This document shows positions 43,783-52,643 of a DNA stretch of 64,000 nt, piece after piece (the first letter of the stretch is position 1; each line of letters starts with the position of its first letter). A model generated the notes under the pieces. It worked only from the letters and a program-made list of their open reading frames with translations, was not told where the DNA came from and did not search any database. This DNA is from Billgrantia azerbaijanica (GTDB lineage Bacteria > Pseudomonadota > Gammaproteobacteria > Pseudomonadales > Halomonadaceae), in the NCBI GenBank assembly GCA_004551485.1, contig SBLD01000001.1, forward strand, positions 1 through 64,000. The letters run 5' to 3'. Made by a program: the position numbers and the translations under genes.

Positions 43783-43814
43783 ACTATAAAACCTTTGGGT
43801 AACACAAAGGTCAA
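43783..43814 (-). promoter_or_regulatory. MerR-type promoter/operator of the metal operon
   Basis: Minus-strand -35 TTGACC (43809-43814) and -10 TTATAG or TATAGT are 19 or 20 bases apart, the long spacer of MerR-regulated promoters. The spacer contains a perfect dyad ACCTTTG / CAAAGGT (43791-43797 and 43805-43811), close to known CueR operators. Confidence 0.8.
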
Positions 43815-43917
43815 GACGTTCCATCGCATCATGGGGCACGGCAGGCGCATCGGTCCCGGCGTGAAAGTTCATGGACTTAGGTGTGCATACAACGAAAGTA
43901 TGAGGGTTTTCATGATT

Positions 43918-43931
43918 AAAACGAACGTTTG
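43918..43931 (+). promoter_or_regulatory. PsrA-like operator upstream of fadL
   Basis: AAAAC-GAAC-GTTTG fits the fatty-acid regulator PsrA consensus (G/C)AAAC-N2-4-GTTT(G/C) except the first base. It is 110 bases before the fadL start. No psrA gene is in the window. Confidence 0.4.
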
Positions 43932-44040
43932 CCCTTGATCCGTAGGGGCTGATAAGCGACAACTGACAGGACAATCAGGGCGCCCGGCACCGGGGGCCGA
44001 CAACAACCCGCGCCAGCGTGCGAGCAAGAGGACTCGAGAC

Positions 44041-45378
44041 ATGCATAAGTTCAACAAGCTTTCCTGGGCCGTGGCGATCGCCTCGCTGGCCCTGATCTCC
44101 AGCCAGGCATCCGCCGCCGGCTTCCAGGTGCGCGAGCAGAGCGCCAAGACTCTGGCCAACGCCCTGGCTGGCGCCGCCGCCGGTGCCGAGGACGCCAGCT
44201 TCATGGCCTACAACCCGGCGGCCATCGGCAACATCGACGGCACCCAAGTGGTGGGCGGGATCGCCTATATCGACGCCAACTTCGAACTCATGGATGCCCA
44301 GGCCAGCAGCGCGAATGGCCTGATCGACTACGATCGCGGCGGTTCACGCCAGGGCGGCGAGACGGCCTGGGTGCCGAGCTTCGCCGCCAAGACCCGGCTC
44401 GGCGAGCGCTTCGACCTTGGCTTGGCCATCTATGCCCCCTATGGCCTTTCCACCCAGTACGACGAGGCGTGGATCGGGCGCTACCACGCCATCGAGACCG
44501 AGCTCACCACCGTCGACTTCCAGCCGACCCTCAACTACCGGGCCAGCGAGCGGCTCAACCTGGCGATCGGCCTGCGCGCCCAGTACGCCGATGCCACCCT
44601 GTCGAATGCCGTCGATTTCGGGTCGGCGGCCGCCATGATGGGCAACCCGTTCGCCACTCCCGGCCAGAACGATGTCATCGGGGAGGTGACCGGTGACGAC
44701 TGGGGTTATGGCTATATCCTCGGTGCCCTCTTCCAGGCCACCGACAAGACCCGTCTGGGTATCGGTTATCGCTCCAAGATCGACCTGACGCTGGATGGTG
44801 AACTCGACGTCAAGGGTACCGATCCGGTATCGGATGGCGCCGTCCAGGCAGGCCTGGTGTCGGGGACCGGGGGCACGGCCGAGCTGACCACGCCCGCCAA
44901 CCTGAACCTGGGGATCTATCATCAGCTCACCGACCGGTTGGCGCTGATGGCCAATGCCGAGTGGACGGAGTGGAGCCATTTCGACGAGCTGGTGGTGGAG
45001 TTCGAGGACGGCCGGGATCCGAGCCGTACCGAGGAGAACTGGGACGATACCTGGGCCCTTTCCGTGGGGGCCAACTACGAGCTGAACGAGCGTTGGCTGC
45101 TGCGCGCTGGCCTGGGCTACGACGAGACGCCGGTGCCGAGCCCCGAGTTCCGCACGCCGCGGGTGCCGGATGCCGATCGCACCTGGGCCACCCTCGGTGC
45201 CACCTGGATGCCGACCCCGAACCTCGGCGTCACCGCCGGCTACATGCACGTCTTCGGTGACGACGTGGAGATCGACCAGGACGGTGCCAAGTCGGAGAAC
45301 CAGACTCGCGGCAATCTCTCCGGTACCTACGAGGTCTCGGCGGACGTGTTCGCCCTCTCGGTGGACTACCGCTTCTGA
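44041..45378 (+). CDS. fadL: FadL-family outer-membrane long-chain fatty acid channel
   Basis: A 445-residue beta-barrel. The signal peptide is residues 1-25 (ending ASA), followed by GFQVREQSAKTLANALAGAAAG, and the family NPA motif in FMAYNPAAIGNIDG. Alternating aromatic strands end in FALSVDYRF, a typical C-terminal Phe for outer-membrane assembly. It takes up long-chain fatty acids and other hydrophobic compounds. The protein is acidic, as expected for a halophile. A PsrA-like site lies upstream. Confidence 0.92.
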   Translation: MHKFNKLSWAVAIASLALISSQASAAGFQVREQSAKTLANALAGAAAGAEDASFMAYNPAAIGNIDGTQVVGGIAYIDANFELMDAQASSANGLIDYDRGGSRQGGETAWVPSFAAKTRLGERFDLGLAIYAPYGLSTQYDEAWIGRYHAIETELTTVDFQPTLNYRASERLNLAIGLRAQYADATLSNAVDFGSAAAMMGNPFATPGQNDVIGEVTGDDWGYGYILGALFQATDKTRLGIGYRSKIDLTLDGELDVKGTDPVSDGAVQAGLVSGTGGTAELTTPANLNLGIYHQLTDRLALMANAEWTEWSHFDELVVEFEDGRDPSRTEENWDDTWALSVGANYELNERWLLRAGLGYDETPVPSPEFRTPRVPDADRTWATLGATWMPTPNLGVTAGYMHVFGDDVEIDQDGAKSENQTRGNLSGTYEVSADVFALSVDYRF

Positions 45379-45426
45379 GCCCGGAGCTCCGGGCTCCCGC
45401 ACGACCCGGCCGAAGCCGGGTCGTGC
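45377..45426 (+). terminator. Double hairpin after fadL
   Basis: A 20-base palindrome (45377-45396, GAGCCCGGAG / CTCCGGGCTC) overlapping the stop codon, then a 12-bp stem GCACGACCCGGC / GCCGGGTCGTGC with CGAA loop (45399-45426). Confidence 0.6.
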
Positions 45427-45569
45427 CGTTGCGGGCTTCGCCTGCACGGATGATGCGACGGCGTGGCACATTCGCTACAATACTTGCCCTTTCCGTGCCG
45501 TCAGGGCAGGGCGAACGTCGCCCGGCCGCGACGGCCGTTTCGCCACTGCGAATTCAAGCGAGTGAGCCC

Positions 45570-46668
45570 ATGCTGGAAACCAATCCCATCCACCACCTCA
45601 TCAAGGACCTGTCTGAGCGGACAGCCGTCCTGAGGGGGTATCTTTGACTATGCCGAGAAGAAGGATCGGCTAGAGGAAGTCACCCGCGAGCTGGAGGACC
45701 CGGGCGTCTGGAACGATCCGGACTATGCCCAGAAACTCGGCAAGGAGCGCGCCACGCTCGAGGCCATCGTGGCCACCATCGACGAGCTGGAGCAGGGCCT
45801 CGGCGACAGCCGCGACCTGCTGGAGCTGGCCGAGATGGAGGAGGACGAGGCCACCGTCGCCGAGGTCGAGAAGGAGCTCGAGGGCTTCCAGGCCAGCCTG
45901 CAGAAGCTCGAGTTCCGGCGCATGTTCTCCGGCGAAATGGACGCCAACAACGCCTACCTGGATATCCAGGCCGGCTCCGGCGGCACCGAGGCCCAGGACT
46001 GGGCCAACATGCTGCTGCGCATGTACCTGCGCTGGGCCGAGCACCACGGTTTCAAGGCCGAGATCGTCGAACTCTCCGCCGGCGAGGTGGCCGGCATCAA
46101 GTCGGCCACCCTGCACATCCAGGGCGACCACGCCTTCGGCTGGCTGCGCACCGAGACCGGCGTGCACCGCCTGGTGCGCAAGAGCCCGTTCGACTCCGGC
46201 GGGCGGCGCCACACCTCCTTCGCCTCGGTGTTCCTGTCGCCGGAGGTGGACGACAGCTTCGAGATCGAGATCAACCCCGCGGACCTGCGGACCGACACCT
46301 ACCGCTCCAGCGGTGCCGGCGGCCAGCACGTCAACACCACCGACTCTGCGGTGCGCATCACCCACGAGCCCACCGGCATCGTGGTAGCCTGCCAGAGCCA
46401 GCGCAGCCAGCACGCCAACCGCGACTTCGCCATGAAGCAGCTCAAGGCGAAGCTGTGGGAGCACGAGATGGAGAAGCGCAACGCCGCCAAGCAGGAGGCC
46501 GAGGAGGCCAAGGCGGACATCGGCTGGGGCAGCCAGATCCGCTCCTACGTGCTCGACGACCAGCGCATCAAGGACCTGCGCACCGGCGTGCAGACGAGCA
46601 ACTGCGAGAAGGTGCTGGACGGGGATCTCGATCAGTTCATCGAGGCCAGCCTCAAACAGGGCCTGTAG
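45570..46668 (+). CDS. prfB: Peptide chain release factor 2 with programmed +1 frameshift
   Basis: A 365-residue RF2. The first 25 codons (45570-45644) end at an in-frame TGA (45645-45647); translation continues in the +1 frame from GAC at 45646. The catalytic GGQ is in [17 protein letters not shown] and the stop-codon-reading SPF motif in [13 protein letters not shown]. It ends translation at UGA and UAA. Regulation is autogenous through the frameshift. It precedes lysS as in many gammaproteobacteria. Confidence 0.97.
45633..45648 (+). promoter_or_regulatory. RF2 frameshift site
   Basis: AGGGGG (45633-45638) acts as internal Shine-Dalgarno three bases before CTT-TGA-C, the same arrangement as in E. 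coli prfB. Confidence 0.95.
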
Positions 46669-46798
46669 CCGGCGGCGCTCGCCGATACGGCGTTGCCCTC
46701 GGGATGAGATGTTGCCGAGGGGCGCCTTGTCTCGGCATCGCTCATGACGCGCCTCGAACGCATTGCTCTCTTAAACCGCTCACAGACTAGGCAAAGCC

Positions 46799-48349
46799 AT
46801 GGCCAACCAGAGTTCTTCCCCGGACAGCCCCCAGACCGACGACAATCGCCTGATCGCCGAGCGGCGCGCCAAGCTGGCCGCTCGGCGCGAGCGCGCCGCC
46901 GACAGCGGCGAGAGCGCCTTTCCCAACGACTTTCGCCGCGACAGCCTGGCCGCCGACCTGCAGGCGCGGCTTGGCGACAAGGAGAAGGCGGAGCTCGAGG
47001 CGCTGGACCTTCAGGCCGCCGTGGCCGGGCGCATCATGCGCAAGCGCGGCCCCTTCCTGGTGATCCAGGACCCCTCCGGGCAGATCCAGCTCTACGTCGA
47101 CAAGAAGGGGCTGCCGGCCGAGGTGCTCGAGGAGATCAAGGGCTGGGACATCGGCGATATCGTGGCGGCCCGCGGGCCGGTGCACAAGTCGGGCAAGGGC
47201 GACCTCTACGTGATGATGATCGAGGCGAGCCTGCTCACCAAGAGCCTGCGCCCGCTGCCGGACAAGTTCCACGGCCTCACCGACATGGAGGCGCGCTACC
47301 GCCAGCGCTACGTCGACCTGATCATGAATCCCGACTCGCGTCGCGTCTTCGAGACCCGCGCCGGGGTGATCAGCGCCATGCGCCGCTTCTTCGAGGCGCG
47401 CGGCTTCATGGAAGTCGAGACCCCCATGCTGCAGCCGATCCCCGGCGGGGCGACGGCTCGGCCCTTCGTCACCCACCACAACGCGCTCGACCTCGACATG
47501 TACCTGCGCATCGCTCCGGAGCTCTACCTCAAGCGCCTGGTGGTGGGCGGTTTCGAGCGGGTTTTCGAGATCAACCGCAACTTCCGCAACGAAGGCCTCT
47601 CCACGCGCCACAACCCCGAATTCACCATGATCGAGTTCTATCAGGCGTATGCGAACCACCACGACCTGATGGACCTGACCGAGGAGATGCTGCGCGAGGT
47701 GGCGCGCCAGGTGCTGGGCACCACCACCGTGGTCAACACGGTGCGCAACGCCGAGGGCGAGGTGCTGGAGACCTTCGAGTACGACTTCGGCAGGCCGCTG
47801 CGGCGCCTGTCCGTGTTTGACGCCATCCTCGAGTACAACCCGGAAATCCACGCCGAGGCGCTGGCCGACGAGGCCGCGGCGCTGCAGATCGCCGAGCGGC
47901 TCGATATCGAGGTCAAGGATGGCTGGGGGCTCGGCAAGATCCAGGTCGAGATCTTCGAGAAGACCGTGGAGCACCGCCTGGAGCAGCCCACCTTCATCAC
48001 CGACTACCCCACCGAGGTGAGCCCGCTGGCGCGGCGCAAGGACGAGAATCCCTTCGTCACCGAGCGCTTCGAGCTCTTCGTCGGCGGCCGCGAGATCGCC
48101 AACGGCTTCTCGGAGCTCAACGATGCGGAGGACCAGGCGGCGCGCTTCCGCGCCCAGGCGGCGGAGAAGGAGGCCGGCGACGACGAGGCGATGTACTACG
48201 ATGCCGACTACGTGCGCGCCCTGGAGTACGGCCTGCCGCCCACCGCGGGCGAGGGCATCGGCATCGACCGGCTGGTGATGCTGCTGACCGACAGCGCCTC
48301 GATTCGCGATGTATTGCTGTTCCCGGCCATGCGCCCCGAGGTTGAATGA
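46799..48349 (+). CDS. lysS: Lysyl-tRNA synthetase (class II)
   Basis: A 516-residue class II enzyme. The OB-fold domain is near 65-160 ([20 protein letters not shown]); class II motif 1 in [17 protein letters not shown], motif 2 in [23 protein letters not shown], motif 3 in [20 protein letters not shown]. It charges tRNA-Lys. The ribosome site is weak. Its stop codon forms the first bases of family II element B. Confidence 0.97.
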   Translation: MANQSSSPDSPQTDDNRLIAERRAKLAARRERAADSGESAFPNDFRRDSLAADLQARLGDKEKAELEALDLQAAVAGRIMRKRGPFLVIQDPSGQIQLYVDKKGLPAEVLEEIKGWDIGDIVAARGPVHKSGKGDLYVMMIEASLLTKSLRPLPDKFHGLTDMEARYRQRYVDLIMNPDSRRVFETRAGVISAMRRFFEARGFMEVETPMLQPIPGGATARPFVTHHNALDLDMYLRIAPELYLKRLVVGGFERVFEINRNFRNEGLSTRHNPEFTMIEFYQAYANHHDLMDLTEEMLREVARQVLGTTTVVNTVRNAEGEVLETFEYDFGRPLRRLSVFDAILEYNPEIHAEALADEAAALQIAERLDIEVKDGWGLGKIQVEIFEKTVEHRLEQPTFITDYPTEVSPLARRKDENPFVTERFELFVGGREIANGFSELNDAEDQAARFRAQAAEKEAGDDEAMYYDADYVRALEYGLPPTAGEGIGIDRLVMLLTDSASIRDVLLFPAMRPEVE

Positions 48350-48466
48350 AGGGGCTGCGCTTCGGCCAGGCGTTGTTGCTCAGGAGTTCGCTTTGCTCAT
48401 GTACAAACTCGTACACTCCGCCAGCGAACACCTGAGCGCCTAGCCTGGCCTTTGCTCGCCTCCTTC
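48348..48466 (+). repeat. Family II hairpin element, copy B (after lysS)
   Basis: Nested stems: GAAGG / CCTTC at the ends, GGCCAGGC / GCCTGGCC, then GCTCAGG-a-GTTCGCT (48378-48392) / AGCGAAC-a-CCTGAGC (48423-48437), and the core CTCA, stem TGTAC, loop AAACTC, stem GTACA, CTCC. It begins one base inside the lysS TGA. Confidence 0.7.
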
Positions 48467-48489
48467 CGCTAGGTGCGGTGGCTGAGCAA

Positions 48490-48599
48490 GGGGCGCCGGG
48501 GACAGGTCGAAGAGGAGGTCCTTCGCCATGGATGGCGAAGGTAGCGCCCAGGGAGGGGTTCACAGCGCCTCCTCGAAGACCTGTCGCCGGAACAGCCCC
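48490..48599 (+). repeat. Family I hairpin element, copy 2
   Basis: Core 48,496-48,590 (95 bp), GGGGC/GCCCC flanks. Arms GACAGGTC / GACCTGTC, then a GAA/GAA internal loop, GAGGAGG / CCTCCTC, and an inner hairpin TTCGCC / GGCGAA. With element B it fills most of the 357-base gap at 48350-48706; the remainder (48600-48706) holds the presumed promoter and GAGGAG of the next gene. Confidence 0.8.
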
Positions 48600-48706
48600 G
48601 AGTATTGCTATCGTCGGCAATAAGCTTGCAGAGGGCGAGGGAAGTGTTGGTAAGGAGTGCTCCGAGCGCCCATAATGGTCAGCGTTTCGACGTCGAGGAG
48701 ACCACG

Positions 48707-49093
48707 ATGAAACTGCTCAACCGCTCCGCCCTGAGCGTCCGGCCGACCCGCCACTTCGTGGACTGGATCAACGCCCTGGAACCCACTGTGGGCGACGACG
48801 ATCTGATGCTCGCCGATGTCGAACGCGAAAGTACCGTCTACCTCATCCCCGAGATGGACACCCCGGAGGCGCTGGAGGCCTTCGTGCGCGAGCGCTACCT
48901 CGAGATCCTCGAGACCGAGCTGCGTGCCTGGGAGGAGGACGAGCGGCAGTGGCCCGAGACGCTCGACTGGGCGCTCTTCCAGCGCTTTCTGCAGCTCGAG
49001 CACAGCTACCTGGCCATCGACCTGGACGACGAGGCGGCCCTCGAGGTCTCCGAGGTGGACGACAGCCTGCTGATGGATGTCGACCAGGACTGA
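48707..49093 (+). CDS. Acidic hypothetical protein, 128 aa
   Basis: Starts MKLLNRSALSV with GAGGAG upstream. The sequence has FVDWINALEP, STVYLIPEMDTPEALEAFVRERYLEILETELRAW and a very acidic C terminus (DLDDEAALEVSEVDD). No membrane segment or catalytic motif. The Trp-rich middle (WPETLDWALFQRFLQLEHSYLAIDL) suggests a compact soluble fold. Conserved-looking but not recognised. Confidence 0.7.
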   Translation: MKLLNRSALSVRPTRHFVDWINALEPTVGDDDLMLADVERESTVYLIPEMDTPEALEAFVRERYLEILETELRAWEEDERQWPETLDWALFQRFLQLEHSYLAIDLDDEAALEVSEVDDSLLMDVDQD

Positions 49094-49138
49094 GTCGTCC
49101 TGCCCACCCGCTCCCTTGTCAGAGCGTAGCGGGGCCGA

Positions 49139-49933
49139 TCAGTCGGTGGGGCTCTTCCAGGCCAGCAGGGCCCAGCGCAGCGGTGCGCCGGCGCGCTGGC
49201 CGCGCTCCGGATCGGCCTCGTACCACGCCCTCAGTCGGCTGGCTTCCTCCTGACTCAGTTCGCCAAGCATTCGAGCGGCCCGTGCGACGAAGGCGTCGGC
49301 ATCCCTTGCGCCGGCCAGCCGGCTGGGCGTCTCGATATAGTCGAGCGTGGCGTGGATGCCGCGAGCGTGCAGCAGGTTGAGGGCGTAGATATGGTCGGGC
49401 AGGCCGATCCGCGGTCGCCCCAGCAGTTCGTCGATCTCCGGGTCGATGAAGTGGCCGCCGGCCAGCTGCGTCAGGTAGACGCGCTGGCGCGCATGGCGGT
49501 TCAGCTTGTCCAGTGCGTCTTCCAGGTCATCGACCAGGCCGGCCCGCGAGGCGACCACGAGGTCGCAGCGCGGCACGTCGTCCCAGTTCTCCTCCCAGGC
49601 CCGATGGATGGGCGTCACGTTGTCGACCCCCAGTGCCTCGGCGCGCCGCATCAGCTGTTCCAGCATGGCCGGGCTGTGGTCGAGGCCGAAGACGCGTTCC
49701 AGGCGGTGGGCGAGTAGCAGGCCGATGGTGCCGGGGCCGCAGCCCACGTCGAGCAGGGTACGGCTGCCGCTCAGGTCCATCCGGGCAATGAACGCCTCCG
49801 CGTAGGGACTTGCCAGGGGCTTGGCCCCCAGTTCCTGCGCGCGGGCGTCCCAGGCGCTGGCCGGCTTGTGGCGGCGGCCCGAGGCTGCCAGGTGCTGCCG
49901 GTAGCGGGTGGCGAAGTCGATGTCGTCGAGCAT
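49139..49933 (-). CDS. Class I SAM-dependent methyltransferase
   Basis: A 264-residue protein with the SAM motif LLDVGCGPGTIGLLLA (about residues 60-75), acidic GLDHSPAMLEQL (motif II) and CDLVVASRA (motif III). Substrate unknown; not a clear match to UbiE or RsmC types. The start at 49933 has AGGGGA upstream. It is divergent from the efflux gene and convergent with the acidic hypothetical gene. Confidence 0.83.
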   Translation of the reverse strand: MLDDIDFATRYRQHLAASGRRHKPASAWDARAQELGAKPLASPYAEAFIARMDLSGSRTLLDVGCGPGTIGLLLAHRLERVFGLDHSPAMLEQLMRRAEALGVDNVTPIHRAWEENWDDVPRCDLVVASRAGLVDDLEDALDKLNRHARQRVYLTQLAGGHFIDPEIDELLGRPRIGLPDHIYALNLLHARGIHATLDYIETPSRLAGARDADAFVARAARMLGELSQEEASRLRAWYEADPERGQRAGAPLRWALLAWKSPTD

Positions 49934-50036
49934 GGCGTGGATCCCCTGGGTATGCGGTATGCGCCGCCCCAGCATAGCGCCGACGCCGAGGTCATGGGGT
50001 GACGGGCATCAAACCGGCAGGAGAGGAAAGCATAGC

Positions 50037-51512
50037 GTGATCCGACTCTTCGAAACGCGTCCCGGCGACGATGGTCTGCCGGGGTCCGAACGGCGCCTGG
50101 CCGTGCTGGCGCTGGTACTTGGTACCCTGATGGCGGTGGTGGACACCACCATGGTCAACCTGGCGCTGCCCTCCATCGCCCATGATCTGGGTGTGCCCGG
50201 ATCGCGCGCCGTGTGGGTGACCAACCTCTTCCAGATCAGTTGCGCCGCCTTCCTGCTGGTGTGCGCGGCGCTCAGCGAGCTGGTCAGCCGGCGTCGCCTC
50301 TACGTGGCGGGGCTGGCGCTGTTCGTCTGTGCCTCCCTGGGGGCGGCGCTGGCGCGCAGCCTCGAGACGCTGCTGGTGTTCCGTGCCCTGCAGGGGCTCG
50401 GCGCGGCGGCGACGCTCTCCATCGGCCCATCGCTCTACCGGGCGATCTTCCCGTCGCGGTTGCTCGGCAGCGCGCTCGGCTTGAGTGCCCTGGTGGTGGC
50501 GGCCGGCTACGCCTCCGGCCCGGCGCTGGGCGGGCTGGTGCTCTCGGTGGCCGGCTGGCCGTGGCTCTTTGCCCTGCACCTGCCGCTCGGGCTCCTCGCC
50601 CTGTGGTTCGCCTGGCGCGCGCTGCCCCGCGAGCCGCGCCGCCGCGGCGGCTTCGACGGCGCCGGCGCTGTGCTCTCGATCACCATGCTGGCGAGCTTCT
50701 TCCTTGCCATGGATACGCTCGGCCACGAGGCGGCGGTCTGGCAGGCGCTGGCGTGGCTCATGACGAGCCTCGTCGCCGGCGTGCTCTTCCTGCGCCGCCA
50801 GCGCGGCGCGACGCACCCCCTGCTGCCGCTGTCGCTCTTTCGCGAGCCGCGTTTCCGCCTGGCGGTCTGTGCCTCCGGGCTCGCCTTCATCGGCCAGGGG
50901 CTCGCCTTCGTGGCGCTGTCGTTTCTCTACCAGCAGGAAATGGGCTTCTCGCCGCTGCAGACGGCCTGGCTCTTCACCCCCTGGCCGCTCACCATCATGC
51001 TGGTGGGGCCATTGGCCGGGCGGCTGGCCGATCGGGTCAACCCCAGCGTGCTCTCCAGTGTCGGCCTGGTGCTGCTGATCGCCGGCCTCGCCGCCCTGGC
51101 GCTGCTGGAGGGCGAGGCGCGGATCGTCGACGGCCTGTGGCGCACCGCCCTGTGCGGCGTGGGCTTCGGGCTCTTCCAGCCGCCCAACAACCGCGAGATG
51201 ATGGCCAGCGTGCCCCGCGAGCGCAGCGCCAATGCCTCGGGCGTGATGAGCACCACGCGCACCGTGGGGCAGTCGCTCGGCGTGGCGCTGGTGGGCGCCT
51301 TCCTTGCCGCCGGGGCGCCGGTGCAGGCCACGCTCTGGGTGGGCCCCGCGGCCTGCGGCCTGTCGCTCGTCGCGAGCCTGGCACGGATGCCGCTGGCCGG
51401 GGCTGCCCAGGCGCGGGCGCGGCGGGTGCCATCGTCGACGTCCGGGCAAGGGAGTACAATGGCGCTAAACCCATCATCGAGGAGCCCCCATGAGCGTTCA
51501 GGCCACCATTGA
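50037..51512 (+). CDS. MFS drug efflux transporter, DHA2 (EmrB) type
   Basis: A 491-residue protein with about 14 hydrophobic helices. The DHA2 signature in helix 1 is LGTLMAVVDTTMVNLALPSI; the loop motif is LVSRRRLYVAGL and motif C-like glycines occur in ALVVAAGYASGPALGG. It exports drugs by proton antiport. The GTG start at 50037 is preceded by GGAGAGGAAAG. No EmrA partner is adjacent. Its last 23 bases overlap the BolA-like gene. Confidence 0.88.
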   Translation: MIRLFETRPGDDGLPGSERRLAVLALVLGTLMAVVDTTMVNLALPSIAHDLGVPGSRAVWVTNLFQISCAAFLLVCAALSELVSRRRLYVAGLALFVCASLGAALARSLETLLVFRALQGLGAAATLSIGPSLYRAIFPSRLLGSALGLSALVVAAGYASGPALGGLVLSVAGWPWLFALHLPLGLLALWFAWRALPREPRRRGGFDGAGAVLSITMLASFFLAMDTLGHEAAVWQALAWLMTSLVAGVLFLRRQRGATHPLLPLSLFREPRFRLAVCASGLAFIGQGLAFVALSFLYQQEMGFSPLQTAWLFTPWPLTIMLVGPLAGRLADRVNPSVLSSVGLVLLIAGLAALALLEGEARIVDGLWRTALCGVGFGLFQPPNNREMMASVPRERSANASGVMSTTRTVGQSLGVALVGAFLAAGAPVQATLWVGPAACGLSLVASLARMPLAGAAQARARRVPSSTSGQGSTMALNPSSRSPHERSGHH

Positions 51513-51798
51513 AGAGAAGCTGCAGGCCCTCGAACCGGTCTTCCTGGCGGTGGAGAACGAGAGCCACCGGCATGCCGTGCCACCCAACTCGGAGACGCAC
51601 TTCAAGGTGACGCTCGTTTCCGCGCGCTTCGAGGGGCTGATGCCGGTGAAGCGTCACCAGCGTATCTACGCGCTGCTCGCCGACGAGCTCTCCGGGCCGG
51701 TGCACGCCCTGGCGTTGCACCTCTATACCCCCCAGGAGTGGGAAGCGAGCGGCCAGACCCGCCCCGACTCCCCCGACTGCCGCGGCGCCGGGGCGTGA
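51490..51798 (+). CDS. BolA-family protein
   Basis: A 102-residue BolA fold: ESHRHAVPPNSETHFKVTLVSARFEGLMPVKRHQRIYALLADEL holds the conserved His and the class II helix-turn-helix-like loop. BolA proteins bind monothiol glutaredoxin iron-sulfur clusters. The gene starts inside the efflux gene and its stop overlaps the next start by GTGA, so three genes may share translation. A C-terminal tail of about 15 residues beyond the domain is present. Confidence 0.9.
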   Translation: MSVQATIEEKLQALEPVFLAVENESHRHAVPPNSETHFKVTLVSARFEGLMPVKRHQRIYALLADELSGPVHALALHLYTPQEWEASGQTRPDSPDCRGAGA

Positions 51799-52643
51799 CG
51801 ACCGAGCCGCAGCGCCTCCAGTACCTCGAGGCCATGGGCCTGACGGCCTGGGTGGCCCGCTACCGGTTGCCCAATGCCCGGGAGAGCGAGGCGTGCGACT
51901 GGGCGCTGCCCGAGCCGACCCCGACCGCGCCGCCCGGCCAGCGCCTGCACGCTCTGCTCGACGAGGCCGAGCAGGCGGCACGCCAGAAGGCATCCGCCGC
52001 GCGTCGCGACGCGGCCGACGACACCGCAGGCAGCGCCGCGACGTCGGCGCGTCCGCCGACCGTCGGGCGCGCCCGCGGGCTGCTGGATTCCCCGCCGCCC
52101 GAGTCGATCGCTCCGGCGCCGGCCGCCGAGGCAACCGCCGGCGAGGCGAGCGAGCCGCTGCGCTTTGCCGTGCAGGTCGCCTGTCTCGACGGGCGCTGGC
52201 TGGTGCTGCTGCCCGGCCGGCAGCCCCCGAGCGCCGTCGAGGTGCGGCTGCTCGGCAACCTGCTGCGCGCCGCGGGCATCACGCTGCGCCACTCGCCGAG
52301 CTTCCAGGCCTTCACCTGGCCGCTGGAAGAGGGGTTGCCGGTCGAGTCGCCGACCGAGGAGGCGAAGGCGGGGCTGCAGGCATTCATCGAGGGCGCCGGC
52401 CGCCGCGGCTGGGCGCCGGAGCGGGTGCTGCTCTTCGGTCGCGACGAGATCCTGGAGCCGCTGCTCGGCTGGCATGACGCGCGCTGCACGCTGCTGGACC
52501 TGCCCGGCTGGCAGGGGCCGGCACTTGGCGAGCTCGCCGGGAGTGCCGCGGCCAAACGGGACCTGTGGCCGCGGCTCGCCGGCTGGCGCGACGCCTGGTT
52601 CGCCGCCGTGGCGCACGGCGACGGGCAGGGTGCGGATGACTGA
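51795..52643 (+). CDS. Unknown protein upstream of rimI (possible HolD/psi equivalent)
   Basis: A 282-residue protein starting at GTG 51795 (overlap GTGA with the BolA-like gene). The N terminus QRLQYLEAMGLTAWVARYRLPNA is followed by an Ala/Pro-rich linker (about 45-120) and a folded C-terminal domain (FAVQVACLDGRWLVLLPG, ERVLLFGRDEILEPLLG). In E. coli holD directly precedes rimI, and a protein with a YLEAMG-like N terminus fills this place in pseudomonads; the psi role is inferred from position only. It overlaps rimI by eight bases. Confidence 0.7.
   Translation: MTTEPQRLQYLEAMGLTAWVARYRLPNARESEACDWALPEPTPTAPPGQRLHALLDEAEQAARQKASAARRDAADDTAGSAATSARPPTVGRARGLLDSPPPESIAPAPAAEATAGEASEPLRFAVQVACLDGRWLVLLPGRQPPSAVEVRLLGNLLRAAGITLRHSPSFQAFTWPLEEGLPVESPTEEAKAGLQAFIEGAGRRGWAPERVLLFGRDEILEPLLGWHDARCTLLDLPGWQGPALGELAGSAAAKRDLWPRLAGWRDAWFAAVAHGDGQGADD

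Noticed and set aside
45570-45768. prfB looks interrupted by an in-frame TGA
   Set aside because: The AGGGGG-TATCTTTGAC context is the classic programmed +1 frameshift, and the rest of the gene is intact.
46669-46798. Possible fourth family II element after prfB
   Set aside because: GCGCTCGCCGATACGGCGTT resembles the left part of copy A at 18 of 20 bases, but the diagnostic CTCA-stem-loop-stem core is absent; at most a decayed remnant.
48478-48675. Short open frames across the family I elements, giving similar peptides (VAPREGF-like)
   Set aside because: Similarity comes from the DNA repeat; one copy reads on the opposite strand, there is no ribosome site, and base changes preserve hairpins, not codons.
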